From Synechocystis sp. PCC 6714 (GTDB lineage Bacteria > Cyanobacteriota > Cyanobacteriia > Cyanobacteriales > Microcystaceae), in the NCBI RefSeq assembly GCF_000478825.2, contig NZ_CP007542.1:3348001-3412000 (forward strand): 64,000 nt of DNA. Reading direction: 5' to 3'. The notes below the pieces were generated by a model, which saw only the letters and a program-made list of their open reading frames with translations, searched no databases and had not been told where the DNA came from. The translations under genes were made by a program, and so were the position numbers. Below, piece by piece: positions 51,739 through 61,619 of this stretch; within the stretch, counting starts at the first letter, position 1, and every line of letters starts with the position of its first letter.

Positions 51739-53544
51739 TCAACTTCCCAGCATTTGTAACTGGTACAAACTAGCGTAAAGCCCCTTGAGGTCTAATAGTT
51801 GGTCATGGTTACCAGTTTCCACAATTTCCCCGTGTTTCAGCACGAAAATGCGGTCCACATTGCGAATAGTCGATAAACGGTGGGCAATGATGATGGAAGT
51901 ACGATCCTGGAGTAAATGCAGTAATGCCGCTTGAATATCCGCTTCAGTGCGGACATCTAAGCTAGCGGTGGCTTCATCCATTACCAATACATATGGTTCC
52001 CGAATGGCCACCCGAGCAAAGGCTAGCAACTGTTTTTGTCCCCCTGACAAATTACTACCCCGTTCCCGTAATTGGGTGTGATAACCCTGGGGCAATTCTT
52101 CAATTAGGCGATCAACACTGGTCAATTGGGCCGCCCGTTGCACTTCTTCCAAGCTGTATTCTTCTCCCAGGGTAATGTTCCGTTTCACGTCCCCAGCAAA
52201 GAGAAAACTATCTTGGAGAATCACACCAATAAAGCGGCGCAATTGTTGTTGGGACAATTCTCGAATATCAATGCCGTCCACTAAAATCCGTCCTTGGGAA
52301 GGATCGTGGAGGCGACAGAGGAGGCGAATAATCGAACTTTTCCCCGCCCCCGTTGGCCCCACCAGGGCGACTTTTTCCCCCGGCTTGATGGTGAAGTTTA
52401 AATTTTTCAATACGTACTCGTCTGGTTTATAGCCAAACCAAACGTTTTCAAAACAAATTTCCCCATGGTTGCCCCGCAAAGCACTATTGATTTCAATGGG
52501 GGTAATCACCGCTTGGTCTTTGATTTCCACCGGCTCTTCCATCAATTCCCCAATGCGCTCGATCGCCGTAAAACCTGATTGGAACATGGTAAATTTATCG
52601 GCAAATTGCCGCAGGGGATTAAATAGCCGCTGTCCGTAGAGAATAAACGCCGCCAAAACTCCAAATTCCAGATTATTGCCTAAAATCAACCACCCCCCTA
52701 AAGCCAACACCCCGGCGATCGCCACTAAACTGATCCACTCCAAGGTGGCAGAGACGGCGGAATCGTGAAAAATGGTCTTGTCAACTGCCCGACGATACTT
52801 CTCATTTACCCGACGGAAAGAACGACTGTTCAACTCCTCCCGACGGAATAATTGCACCACATTAATACCGGCCACATTTTCCTGTAACTGGGAATTGAGA
52901 CGGGACAATTCCTCCCGAGCCTGGTAGTTAGCTTTGCGATACTGTTGTTGGAAATAGATAATCAACCCCGTCACCGGCACCAACATGGCCACCAAAATTG
53001 AAGCCAACTGCCATTGCACCCAAAAAATGGTCACAATAATGGCCAAAATGGAAACAATGTCACTGACTACGCCGATCGCCCCGCTGGCAAATACTTCTCC
53101 TAAAGCTTCTACGTCACTGGTGATGCGGGTGACTAAACGACCAACGGGGGTGCGATGGAAAAAATTTACCGATAAAGAAGTGACATGCTCAAATAAATCC
53201 TGACGCACATCGGCGGTAATTTCCTGCCCCATTTTTTGGACGATAAAACCCTGTATTCCCAAAAAGAGAAGCCGCACAACAATGGTAATGGCCAGAATGA
53301 TCACCAGGGTGTTCAACGCCTGCTGTAATGGCATGGCATCCAAAAAGCCCCAGGCCGGCTCCTCTCGCAACAGGGACACTGCTTGCCCAATGATCAAAGG
53401 TTGTACCGCCCCAGAAAAAGCCACAGGAACGAGCAAAATCAAGGCCGCCGTTAGTTCCTTGGGATAGCGCTTGACGTAGGGGAGCAGACGCAACAGTAAG
53501 CGCCAATCATTGTCGGAGGAGGGAGCAGTAGGAGAAGGGGTCAT
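51739..53544 (-). CDS. MsbA-type ABC exporter (half transporter)
   Basis: A 601-residue protein with an N-terminal membrane domain of six helices (about residues 30-320) and a C-terminal ATPase. Walker A is GPTGAGKSS, the signature LSGGQKQLLAFARV, Walker B YVLVMDEATASLD, and the H-loop IIAHRLSTIRNVD. It works as a homodimer or heterodimer that flips lipids, drugs or peptides across the membrane. The membrane domain signature FFHRTPVGRLVTRITSDVEA is typical. The substrate is unknown, and no partner half is nearby. Confidence 0.92.
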   Translation of the reverse strand: MTPSPTAPSSDNDWRLLLRLLPYVKRYPKELTAALILLVPVAFSGAVQPLIIGQAVSLLREEPAWGFLDAMPLQQALNTLVIILAITIVVRLLFLGIQGFIVQKMGQEITADVRQDLFEHVTSLSVNFFHRTPVGRLVTRITSDVEALGEVFASGAIGVVSDIVSILAIIVTIFWVQWQLASILVAMLVPVTGLIIYFQQQYRKANYQAREELSRLNSQLQENVAGINVVQLFRREELNSRSFRRVNEKYRRAVDKTIFHDSAVSATLEWISLVAIAGVLALGGWLILGNNLEFGVLAAFILYGQRLFNPLRQFADKFTMFQSGFTAIERIGELMEEPVEIKDQAVITPIEINSALRGNHGEICFENVWFGYKPDEYVLKNLNFTIKPGEKVALVGPTGAGKSSIIRLLCRLHDPSQGRILVDGIDIRELSQQQLRRFIGVILQDSFLFAGDVKRNITLGEEYSLEEVQRAAQLTSVDRLIEELPQGYHTQLRERGSNLSGGQKQLLAFARVAIREPYVLVMDEATASLDVRTEADIQAALLHLLQDRTSIIIAHRLSTIRNVDRIFVLKHGEIVETGNHDQLLDLKGLYASLYQLQMLGS

Positions 53545-53905
53545 GGAGAAATAAATAATCGACAGGAAAAAATGACTAATGCGTTCAAGTGGAGAGGTTT
53601 CGTTGCGAGAAACACCAATTTACCCTTAGTCAAAAAGTTACACAGGCCCTAAAAACAAGCGACTATGGCCTAAGTATCCATCACTCAGGCAATGGTTGAG
53701 CAAGGCAAAAGGCCATTGTACTTTCACAAATCTAACCCATCTATCCCCCTAGGGTTGGAGGCGATCGCCCAATAGTACACTTGAGCGATTGAAAACAATT
53801 CTGAACTTGGCAGCAAGATTTTCAGGCAGTCCGCTCCAAGGTAATTGTTAGACTGTGTTGCTTTCTATATTTCTGCTTACAATCAAGGACATTGCAAATC
53901 GTTGA
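53545..53905. other. Intergenic region between ABC exporter and HEPN gene
   Basis: These 361 bases hold the promoter of the ABC exporter (minus) and the 3' flank of the HEPN gene. One HIP1 octamer (about 53761) is the last before a 3.6-kb stretch without any. No gene, clear terminator or attachment-site repeat is visible. Confidence 0.4.
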
Positions 53906-54607
53906 TTACTCGTTATTGGTTGCAATACTCCGCCGTGACTTTAAGAATGTTGTATCTTTAAGTCCACACAACATTTTCAATCGAATTTCATACATCAAAT
54001 CTATCACCAACTTCTTAAATCTGTTATAGACTTTCTGATCAATTTTTTCCTCGGATGCTAAATCACCTCCATGAGCAACAGCATTGCGTAACCGTAGAAA
54101 CACCTCTAATGATTCTTTCAAATTAGGATTTGGATATGCATAGTCTTTCCAATGTTCTGGAAACTTTTCAAGTGCAAAACTTTTGAGTAGTTTGTTCAAG
54201 ACATTAAAGCCAACATTACTCTCAGTATTAACAACTCTTGAAATGGAGCAATTACTACTAGTGTGAAACACTTTAAGTGAGGTAAAAAACTTCACCTTTT
54301 TATTGTCATTTCCGGGATATTCTTTAAACTGCTTGAAAGAGTTTTCCATATGATGAATAACTATTTCATTACAAAAATCATGAAAATCTATGCCAACTTT
54401 ATTAAGTTCATCAATATAGAGGTTGAAAGATTTTTGGATAAAGCTTTCCCATAGAGAGTAAATCATCGATATTGATTGGGTCGAGAAAATGTCTTGATGC
54501 TTTGAAGATAGAGAATATCTATCCGTAAAAATTGCTCTCTCAATTTCAAAAATAACAGAGATTCGCTCTTCAATAATTCCTTGCAATGCCACATCAAAAT
54601 CATACAT
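53906..54607 (-). CDS. HEPN-motif protein, MAE_28990/MAE_18760-like
   Basis: A 233-residue, all-helical protein with an Rx4H motif (RNAVAH, Arg174-His179) in the segment LRLRNAVAHGGDLASEEKID, the mark of HEPN domains, several of which are ribonucleases in toxin-antitoxin and phage-defence systems. The N-terminal part (YSLWESFIQKSFNLYIDELN) matches the MAE_28990-type HEPN family typically encoded next to a DUF262 gene. Here it follows the DUF262 gene by 18 bases on the same strand. Its codon use is AT-rich, unlike the neighbouring core genes. The nuclease activity is inferred. Confidence 0.8.
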   Translation of the reverse strand: MYDFDVALQGIIEERISVIFEIERAIFTDRYSLSSKHQDIFSTQSISMIYSLWESFIQKSFNLYIDELNKVGIDFHDFCNEIVIHHMENSFKQFKEYPGNDNKKVKFFTSLKVFHTSSNCSISRVVNTESNVGFNVLNKLLKSFALEKFPEHWKDYAYPNPNLKESLEVFLRLRNAVAHGGDLASEEKIDQKVYNRFKKLVIDLMYEIRLKMLCGLKDTTFLKSRRSIATNNE

Positions 54608-54625
54608 AGCCGATTGCTAAGTTTA

Positions 54626-55789
54626 CTATTGAAAGATTTGATTTACTCTTTGGAGGCGATTTCTAATCCTACTTCTACTGTTAGAAGCGCTTCCAGAGTA
54701 CCTCTTGAAATCCTTATCACTTTTTAACTCTGTTATCTTTGATTTCAAAAGTTCAATATTTTCAGTATATTTATCAATATTTTGAGCAACTCCGATTAAT
54801 ATACCTTCAAAATAAGCCGGAACAAATAAGTTACGCTCGTTTCTAAATATCTTGGAATCTCCTATTTGGTTAATTAATTCTAAAACTCTCATGAGGAGAG
54901 ATTCATAAACATCGTAATTAAAATCGGCATTTTGAACACTTGCCTCCATAAAATTGTTTAAAAATTTCTCCATATTCTCATTAACATTTTCAGCATTTCC
55001 ATAAAAAGCGAAAAATCTAAGAACTAGTTCTTGATCATATAATTCATTAAGTCTGCCACGGCTTAATTGGGTAAGATCTCCGAAAACCCTGCTTTGAGTA
55101 ATTTTTAGCAAAAGCTGGTTAAGTCTAGGATCTAATCCTCGATAAATTGCATTTCTTATTTCCTGCGGAGTTAATTTTGATCCTCCAGAGTTGAGACGTT
55201 TGAACAACTCATACTTCATAGAGGTACTACTTTCCCCTCTCAAAATCTCGACTCTACAAACAGCTCTTTTTAAATTTATTTTTAGATTTGTTGGAAGACT
55301 ATCAACATTAAAACCTTGTAAGCTTTTAACTAATCCTCCTTCTTGTAAAGTCCATTTATTTATAGTTTGTCCCTCTCCAGTTCCTTCCCCATTTTCCTCT
55401 TCGATTTCTTCTTCCTCTTCAACTAGTGAGCTAACATCTTCTTCTTGATAATCGATTTTCCACCCATCACCTTTTAGCTCACCAAAGAAACTTATGAACG
55501 TGGAAACACGTTGTAGTCCATCGACTAACTCCCATACACCGTTTTTATCCTCAGCTACAAATATAGGAGGAATTGGAATCGAGAGTAGAATAGATTCTAT
55601 GAGTGCAGTTTTTTGTACTTCTGACCATCGAAATAATCTTTGATACTCTGGTCTAATGATTAATTCATCATTTTTGTATAGGTTGATCAGCTCACCAAAA
55701 GAAATATCGAGCCTATCTGACGAAAGTCTTTTTCTCTCATCTGAGACTGCTTTTTCGAGCAGGGCTACTTTTTCTTCAAGGTTTTCCAT
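54626..55789 (-). CDS. DUF262-domain protein (ParB-like/GmrS-N-type)
   Basis: A 387-residue protein. The DUF262 N-terminal domain (about residues 30-210) shows RPEYQRLFRW and the conserved VDGLQRVSTFISF (residues 89-101), a ParB/Srx-fold nucleotide-binding or nuclease domain. An acidic insertion (LVEEEEEIEEENGEGTGEGQ) and a helical C-terminal region follow. There is no DUF1524 HNH domain, so it is not a complete GmrSD enzyme. Paired with the HEPN gene downstream; it is probably the sensor or partner of that nuclease in an antiviral module. AT-rich. Confidence 0.85.
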   Translation of the reverse strand: MENLEEKVALLEKAVSDERKRLSSDRLDISFGELINLYKNDELIIRPEYQRLFRWSEVQKTALIESILLSIPIPPIFVAEDKNGVWELVDGLQRVSTFISFFGELKGDGWKIDYQEEDVSSLVEEEEEIEEENGEGTGEGQTINKWTLQEGGLVKSLQGFNVDSLPTNLKINLKRAVCRVEILRGESSTSMKYELFKRLNSGGSKLTPQEIRNAIYRGLDPRLNQLLLKITQSRVFGDLTQLSRGRLNELYDQELVLRFFAFYGNAENVNENMEKFLNNFMEASVQNADFNYDVYESLLMRVLELINQIGDSKIFRNERNLFVPAYFEGILIGVAQNIDKYTENIELLKSKITELKSDKDFKRYSGSASNSRSRIRNRLQRVNQIFQ

Positions 55790-55839
55790 GTTACTCAGGC
55801 ATTAGTAATCTTTTCTAAGTATAGCAAGCTGGCAATAAA

Positions 55840-56106
55840 ATGAATACTCAACTGCTTTTCATTGATGATTTTCTATGTAAAGGAAAGAGTTCGGTGCTTA
55901 GCAGTCTAACTATTGATTATACTGACATTTTTCTTCTAGTCAACTCCTGGAAGACAAAAAGCAGAAAATTTCCGTATACTTACCTTTTAAGGAATGATAA
56001 CCAGAAATATTCCGTGTGTTCTCCGATAATAAATAGAAGTTTTCTGGATAATGTACCAGATAGTTACACCATTCAGAAATATTCTGAAACAATGCCCGAT
56101 GGATAA
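55840..56106 (+). CDS. Hypothetical protein, 88 residues
   Basis: An AT-rich frame divergent from the DUF262 gene, 50 bases away. The peptide contains LLFIDDFLCKGKSSVLSSLT and YTDIFLLVNSWKTKSRKFPY. No family is recognised and no ribosome site is obvious; its end overlaps the integrase remnant. It may be part of the accessory module, a gene remnant or a chance frame. Confidence 0.3.
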   Translation: MNTQLLFIDDFLCKGKSSVLSSLTIDYTDIFLLVNSWKTKSRKFPYTYLLRNDNQKYSVCSPIINRSFLDNVPDSYTIQKYSETMPDG

Positions 56107-56224
56107 ACCTCCTAAAAAGCTACTTGAACAAGTCCCCGATGTCATTCTTGTGAAGCATTACTTTAATAAAACCAATTTTTTTGGACAGAATTTCACTATA
56201 ATTAGGACAGGCGTTTTGTGCTAA
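56099..56224 (+). pseudogene. Truncated N-terminus of a tyrosine-type integrase
   Basis: A 41-codon frame, MDKPPKKLLEQVPDVILVKH and onward, recalls the start of integron/phage-type tyrosine recombinases, which typically read PPKLLDQVRDAIRLKHYSYRTE. After about 20 residues the similarity stops (YFNKTNFFGQNFTIIR) and the frame ends. No catalytic domain follows. This is a decayed integrase fragment, probably a relic of the event that brought in this AT-rich patch. Confidence 0.5.
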
Positions 56225-56302
56225 ATGTAAGTTTGTCACCTTGACGATGGCTAGGATAAATTATGACTACTGGCGTAAATTTTGAAATACGGAGAAGCGC
56301 CC

Positions 56303-56563
56303 ATGGCAACCATCGAGACTGACCTGAAAGACCTTCTGGCCAAGATTGATGCAAGGCTAGACCGTATTGAAGCCAATCAGAATGAATTCAAGGTGTCCCA
56401 GGCTGAGATCAGGGGGGATATTAAAGCACTTGATGAAAAAGTATCCGGCATTGGCAAGCGTCTGGAAAATCAAGAATTTGCTAACAGAGGAATATTCGTG
56501 GCTGTCATACTGTCCCTGTTTGCAGGTGCGGCTAATTTGTTCGGTATTTTCCAAAATCATTGA
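56303..56563 (+). CDS. Small coiled-coil membrane protein
   Basis: An 86-residue protein: a helical, heptad-like N-terminal part (MATIETDLKDLLAKIDARLD, RIEANQNEFKVSQAEIRGDI, DEKVSGIGKRLENQEF) and one C-terminal membrane helix (GIFVAVILSLFAGAANLFGI). Such proteins are frequent in cyanobacteria as strain-variable genes. Function unknown. The ATG at 56303 was preferred to 56282. Confidence 0.65.
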   Translation: MATIETDLKDLLAKIDARLDRIEANQNEFKVSQAEIRGDIKALDEKVSGIGKRLENQEFANRGIFVAVILSLFAGAANLFGIFQNH

Positions 56564-56823
56564 ACTCTGTCTGAGTGGTCGAAACTACAAAGTTGGAGTG
56601 AATGCCAGAACTAAGGACTGTACCGGAAGATCATTGTCAACAGAGGATTTTAGAAATGGTGGGATAGTTGTTACCACGCCCACTCGACAAATTTGAAGGA
56701 ATAATTGGTGCTTCGAGCTTTGATTGTGTAGGCGTTGGCCAAACTCTAGCGGTGGTAAACTTAATAAATATTCAAGAAGCGCGGTGCTTTCCGCCCCCAG
56801 CACTGTTTACAGGAAGATCAGAC

Positions 56824-58107
56824 GTGAATCAAACCAACCTCGACTTTTTAGCCACTAGCGACCCCGCCCTTGCGGCCATCATTGACAGGGAATTACAACG
56901 GCAACGCACCCACATTGAACTAATTGCCAGCGAAAATTTTACTTCAGCGGCGGTGATGGCGGCCCAGGGCTCTGTCCTGACCAATAAGTATGCCGAGGGA
57001 CTGCCCGGTAAGCGCTACTACGGCGGTTGTGAATTTGTAGACCAGGCGGAAACTTTAGCCATCAGTCGAGTCAAGGAATTATTCGGGGCGGCCCATGCCA
57101 ACGTGCAACCCCACTCCGGCGCCCAAGCTAATTTTGCCGTCTTTTTAACTCTGCTCCAGCCCGGCGACACCATTATGGGTATGGATCTTTCCCACGGTGG
57201 CCATTTAACCCATGGTTCCCCTGTCAATGTCTCCGGCAAATGGTTCAAAGTGGCCCATTACGGCGTGGAGAAGGAAACGGGTCGGCTAGATTACGAGAAA
57301 ATCCGCCAACAGGCCCTGGAAGTTAAACCCAAACTGTTAATTTGTGGCTACTCTGCCTATCCCCGGCAAATTGAGTTTGATAAATTCCGGGCGATCGCCG
57401 ACGAGGTGGGAGCATATCTCATGGCGGACATTGCCCACATTGCGGGTTTAGTAGCCTCAGGACACCATCCCAGTCCTCTGCCCCATTGCGATGTAGTTAC
57501 CACCACCACCCATAAAACCCTGCGGGGACCCCGGGGCGGTTTGATTATGACCAATGACGAAGAATTGGGCAAGAAGTTAGATAAATCCGTTTTTCCAGGC
57601 ACCCAGGGCGGGCCCCTAGAGCATGTCATTGCCGCCAAAGCAGTGGCCTTTGGGGAAGCCCTGAAACCGGAATTTAAAACCTACTCTGGCCAAGTAATTG
57701 CCAATGCCCAAGCCATGGCAGACCAATTGCAAAAACGGGGCTTTGACCTAGTTTCCGGTGGCACCGATAACCATCTAATGTTGGTAGATCTACGCTCCAT
57801 CGCCATGACCGGAAAAGTGGGGGACCAACTGTTGGGAGAAATTAACATCACCGCCAACAAAAATACCGTCCCCTTCGACCCCGAATCCCCCTTTGTCACC
57901 AGTGGTTTGCGTCTGGGTTCCCCCGCCATGACCACCCGGGGTATGCAGGAAAATGAATTCCGGGCCATTGCCAATATCATTGCCGATCGCCTACTTTCCC
58001 CCGAAGATGAATGCGTAAAAGGGGATTGTCTGCGTCGGGCCGGTGAACTCTGTGCTGGTTTTCCCCTCTATCCCCATCTGCGTATTCCTGTGGCGGCGAT
58101 CGCCTAA
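56824..58107 (+). CDS. glyA: Serine hydroxymethyltransferase
   Basis: A 427-residue PLP enzyme converting serine and tetrahydrofolate to glycine and methylene-tetrahydrofolate, needed for photorespiration and one-carbon supply. Motifs are [38 protein letters not shown], the PLP-lysine segment [17 protein letters not shown], and [14 protein letters not shown]. Translation starts with GTG at 56824 (AGGAAGA upstream); the frame opens earlier at 56668 but that part is not family-like. It is followed by dnaK3 and dnaJ, the order known in Synechocystis. Confidence 0.96.
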   Translation: MNQTNLDFLATSDPALAAIIDRELQRQRTHIELIASENFTSAAVMAAQGSVLTNKYAEGLPGKRYYGGCEFVDQAETLAISRVKELFGAAHANVQPHSGAQANFAVFLTLLQPGDTIMGMDLSHGGHLTHGSPVNVSGKWFKVAHYGVEKETGRLDYEKIRQQALEVKPKLLICGYSAYPRQIEFDKFRAIADEVGAYLMADIAHIAGLVASGHHPSPLPHCDVVTTTTHKTLRGPRGGLIMTNDEELGKKLDKSVFPGTQGGPLEHVIAAKAVAFGEALKPEFKTYSGQVIANAQAMADQLQKRGFDLVSGGTDNHLMLVDLRSIAMTGKVGDQLLGEINITANKNTVPFDPESPFVTSGLRLGSPAMTTRGMQENEFRAIANIIADRLLSPEDECVKGDCLRRAGELCAGFPLYPHLRIPVAAIA

Positions 58108-58147
58108 CTTGAATCAATATCGTTCGTCAATCTGCTAATTTGTCTGT

Positions 58148-58175
58148 AAAACCCTGGCCCATTGGTTGGGGTTTT
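58148..58175 (+). terminator. Terminator-like hairpin downstream of glyA
   Basis: An inverted repeat AAAACCC (58148-58154) / GGGTTTT (58169-58175) with a 14-base loop. The T-run is part of the stem. It starts 41 bases after the glyA stop; a weak to moderate intrinsic terminator that could work in both directions. Confidence 0.5.
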
Positions 58176-58292
58176 ATGGTCTAGGTTGAACTTTGCCCAG
58201 GGTCCCGCCCCAAACTCCTATAATGGTTGGGCAAGTGCCTAGTGTTAACAAGTATTAACCGCTCTGCAAATTTTGGGAGCAAAGAAAACAAC

Positions 58293-60599
58293 ATGGGAAA
58301 AGTCGTCGGAATTGACCTTGGAACTACCAATTCAGTTGTTGCCGTCATGGAAGGCGGTAAACCCATTGTCATCGCCAATGCTGAAGGGATGCGTACTACT
58401 CCCTCCGTGGTGGGGTTTAACAAAGAAGGGGAATTGGTGGTGGGTCAGATGGGCCGACGGCAGGCGGTGCTCAATCCCCAAAATACCTTCTATGGTGTGA
58501 AACGTTTTATGGGGCGGCGTTACGCCGATTTAACTCCAGAATCTAAACGGGTAGCCTACACCATCCGTCGGGATGACCGAGATAACATTAAAGTGCGCTG
58601 TCCCCGGCTGAAAAAGGACTTTGCCCCCGAAGAAATTTCTGCCATGATTTTGCGGAAGTTGGCCGAAGAAGCCAGTCGTTACCTGGGGGAAAAAGTTACC
58701 GGGGCGGTGATTACCGTGCCGGCCTACTTTAACGATTCCCAACGGCAAGCCACCCGAGATGCGGGGAAAATTGCCGGGCTAGAAGTGCTACGGATCATTA
58801 ATGAACCCACAGCGGCCTCCTTAGCCTATGGGTTAGACCAGGGGCGGATGCAAAAAATTCTCGTCTTTGACCTGGGGGGCGGCACCTTTGATGTTTCCGT
58901 GTTGGAAGTGGGGGATGGCATTTTTGAAGTTAAGGCCACCAGTGGTGATACCCAGTTGGGGGGTAACGATTTCGATCGCCGTATTGTGGATTGGTTAGCG
59001 GAAAAGTTTTTAGAGGCGGAAAAAGTTGATCTCCGACAGGATCGCCAGGCGTTGCAACGGTTAACGGAGGCGGCAGAAAAAGCCAAAATTGAACTGTCTG
59101 GGGTCAGCACCACGGAAATTAATTTACCCTTCATCACTGCCACGGAGGATGGGCCCAAACATTTGGAAACCCAACTGAGCCGCTCTGAATTTGAAGATTT
59201 GTGTGGGGATTTGGTCACTAGGCTCCAGCGTCCCATTAAACGGGTGTTGAAAGATGCTGGCCTAAGTCCGGTGCAAATTGATGAGGTGGTGCTGGTGGGG
59301 GGGGGCACCCGCATGCCCATGGTCAAAGGTTTAGTGCGTAGTTTCATTGACCGGGAACCCAACGAAAACGTTAACCCCGATGAAGTGGTGGCGATCGGAG
59401 CGGCCATCCAAGCGGGCATTTTGGACGGGGAAGTGAAGGACATTTTGCTGTTGGATGTAACCCCCCTTTCCTTTGGGCTGGAAACCATTGGCGGCGTGAT
59501 GAAAAAGTTACTGCCCCGTAACACCACCATTCCAGTGCGGAAATCGGACATCTTTTCCACCGGGGAAAATAATCAGACTGTGGTGGAAATCCACGTACTC
59601 CAAGGGGAAAGGGAAATGGCCAGCGATAATATTTCCCTGGGTCGTTTCAAACTCAGTGGTATTCCGCCGGCTCCCAGGGGAGTCCCCCAGGTGCAAGTAT
59701 CCTTTGACATTGACGCTAACGGAATTTTGCAGGTGACAGCGAGGGACAAAACCACCGGCCGAGAACAGAGCATCACTGTCCAAGGAGCTTCCATCCTCAG
59801 TGAAGGGGAAGTTAATCGTATGATCCAAGAGGCGGAAACCTTTGCTGCCCAAGACCGGGAACGGCGGGAACGGATTGAAAAACGCAACAGTGCCAAGGCG
59901 TTGACAGACCAGGCCCAGCGGCGACTCAAGGAAATTACCCTGGATTTTGGCAGTGCGTTCACGGTGTCCTACCGTCGTCAGGTGGATGCGTTATGCAGTG
60001 AAATTTTAGACAGTTTAGAGAAAGATGATGAGCGCCGTTTAGACCGGGCCCAGGCAGATCTACAGGATGTGTTGTATGAACTAAATCGGGAAGTACGTCT
60101 ACAATACGGCGACAAGGAAGAGGGCTTTTTTGAAGCGATTAAGAAAACCTTCACCGGTGATTTTGACGATGATGACGATTACTATAGCCGTCGTCCTGCC
60201 CCTAGGGATGATTACCGGGGGGGTAATGACTTTGGCCGCTACGACGATTACAACTACAATGCCAAACGCCCCGAAGCGCCTCTGCCCAGGGCTGGCCGGG
60301 GCCCTTCCTTGAGCAAAGACTACCGTTCCACCACCTATGCTGATTGGGACCAGTCTAGGGTCACCAGGCAACGACCTTACCAAGGGGATAGTTTAGGGGG
60401 TACCTATGATGATCGCCGTTCCGCTCCCAGGGAAGATTACTCCAGAGGTGATCGCCAGAATGATTACGATTATCGAGGCACTGCCCCCAGTCGTTCCGGT
60501 CGGGGAGGCAATGGCCGCTATGAGGAACGGCCCGCTAAGTCGGGTCGCAATGCACCTCTGCAAAATGGCTGGGATGACGACGACGATGATTGGTTCTAA
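58293..60599 (+). CDS. dnaK3: Hsp70 chaperone DnaK3
   Basis: A 768-residue Hsp70. The ATPase domain begins [20 protein letters not shown]; other marks are [33 protein letters not shown] and [18 protein letters not shown]. The substrate-binding domain is complete. The C-terminus is extended by about 140 residues rich in Arg, Tyr, Asp and Gly, ending DDDDDWF; this long tail is the feature of cyanobacterial DnaK3, reported to associate with the thylakoid membrane and to be essential. The frame opens earlier (58227), but the ATG at 58293 starts the protein properly. No CIRCE element is visible upstream. Confidence 0.94.
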   Translation: MGKVVGIDLGTTNSVVAVMEGGKPIVIANAEGMRTTPSVVGFNKEGELVVGQMGRRQAVLNPQNTFYGVKRFMGRRYADLTPESKRVAYTIRRDDRDNIKVRCPRLKKDFAPEEISAMILRKLAEEASRYLGEKVTGAVITVPAYFNDSQRQATRDAGKIAGLEVLRIINEPTAASLAYGLDQGRMQKILVFDLGGGTFDVSVLEVGDGIFEVKATSGDTQLGGNDFDRRIVDWLAEKFLEAEKVDLRQDRQALQRLTEAAEKAKIELSGVSTTEINLPFITATEDGPKHLETQLSRSEFEDLCGDLVTRLQRPIKRVLKDAGLSPVQIDEVVLVGGGTRMPMVKGLVRSFIDREPNENVNPDEVVAIGAAIQAGILDGEVKDILLLDVTPLSFGLETIGGVMKKLLPRNTTIPVRKSDIFSTGENNQTVVEIHVLQGEREMASDNISLGRFKLSGIPPAPRGVPQVQVSFDIDANGILQVTARDKTTGREQSITVQGASILSEGEVNRMIQEAETFAAQDRERRERIEKRNSAKALTDQAQRRLKEITLDFGSAFTVSYRRQVDALCSEILDSLEKDDERRLDRAQADLQDVLYELNREVRLQYGDKEEGFFEAIKKTFTGDFDDDDDYYSRRPAPRDDYRGGNDFGRYDDYNYNAKRPEAPLPRAGRGPSLSKDYRSTTYADWDQSRVTRQRPYQGDSLGGTYDDRRSAPREDYSRGDRQNDYDYRGTAPSRSGRGGNGRYEERPAKSGRNAPLQNGWDDDDDDWF

Positions 60600-60681
60600 T
60601 TTCCCCAACCGCAGACGGTCAATGATTTAACCCTGATGTAAGTTAGTTTGAATGGATTGAGCGAGTATTTTTGGCAACCCT

Positions 60682-61602
60682 ATGGAACAAGTGCGGAATT
60701 ATTATCAAATTTTGGGAGTTCCCCGCAATGCCACCGCTGAGGAGATTAAAAAGTCTTTTCGGAAGCTAGCTCGTCAGTATCATCCTGATGTTAACCCCAA
60801 CGATAAAACAGCGGAAGAGAAATTTAAAGATATTAACGAGGCTTACGATGTACTTTCCGATGAAACCAAGCGTCGGGAGTTAGACAGTCGTTTATTTGGT
60901 CGTTTCCGTCGTCCCCCCACCGGTCGTTTTGGTGCTAATAATAACGGCGGGCGATCGCCCAATGGAACAAATGCTAATAGTCAATTTCGTACCCCCAATG
61001 GGCGCACTGCAACCCGTCAGCCAGCGGAGTCATGGCAAGATTTCGGCGAAACTAGACGTACAAAAGTGGTTTCTCCGGCCCGGCCTCTGCCCAGGGATGT
61101 GGAAGCTAATTTGACCCTACCGTTGGAAAAAGCCTATCGGGGCGGTAAGGAAAGAATTCGTTTGGAAGATGGCCGGTCCCTGGAAGTGGAAATGCCGGGG
61201 GGGATGGGGGACGGACAACGGATTCGCCTCAAGCAACAGGGCATTAATGGGGGGGATTTATACCTAAAAATTAACCTTTCTCCCCACCCTCTATTTACTC
61301 TCCAAGGTACGGACATCGCCTGCCAAGTACCCGTAACTCCCAGTGAGGCAGTTTTAGGGGGAGCTATTGAGGTGATGACCATTGACGGGCTAGTGAAAAT
61401 GACCGTACCAGCGGGACTAAAAAATGGGCAAAAATTACGTTTAGCAAAGAAAGGTTTTCCCAATAGCAAAGGCGATCGGGGGGACCAGTTAGTGGAAATT
61501 CGGGTGGAAATTCCCCCGGAACCCAGCCCAGAAGAATTAGAGCTTTACCGTAATCTCCGGGAAAAGGAAACTTTTAACCCCCGGCAGAAGTTTTTTAGCT
61601 AA
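60682..61602 (+). CDS. dnaJ: DnaJ-type co-chaperone (type II, no zinc finger)
   Basis: A 306-residue J-protein. The J domain with HPD is in [21 protein letters not shown] Gly/Asn/Arg-rich linker ([20 protein letters not shown]) replaces the G/F region. The CTD I/II substrate-binding domains follow ([40 protein letters not shown]). The CxxCxGxG zinc-finger motifs are absent, making it CbpA-like. It lies 82 bases downstream of dnaK3 and is the likely co-chaperone of that Hsp70 at the membrane. Confidence 0.92.
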   Translation: MEQVRNYYQILGVPRNATAEEIKKSFRKLARQYHPDVNPNDKTAEEKFKDINEAYDVLSDETKRRELDSRLFGRFRRPPTGRFGANNNGGRSPNGTNANSQFRTPNGRTATRQPAESWQDFGETRRTKVVSPARPLPRDVEANLTLPLEKAYRGGKERIRLEDGRSLEVEMPGGMGDGQRIRLKQQGINGGDLYLKINLSPHPLFTLQGTDIACQVPVTPSEAVLGGAIEVMTIDGLVKMTVPAGLKNGQKLRLAKKGFPNSKGDRGDQLVEIRVEIPPEPSPEELELYRNLREKETFNPRQKFFS

Positions 61603-61619
61603 TATTGATGGGGATTTTT

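Noticed and set aside
58108-58292. CIRCE-type heat-shock operator upstream of dnaK3
   Set aside because: The TTAGCACTC-N9-GAGTGCTAA sequence is not present; only a simple terminator-like repeat is found.
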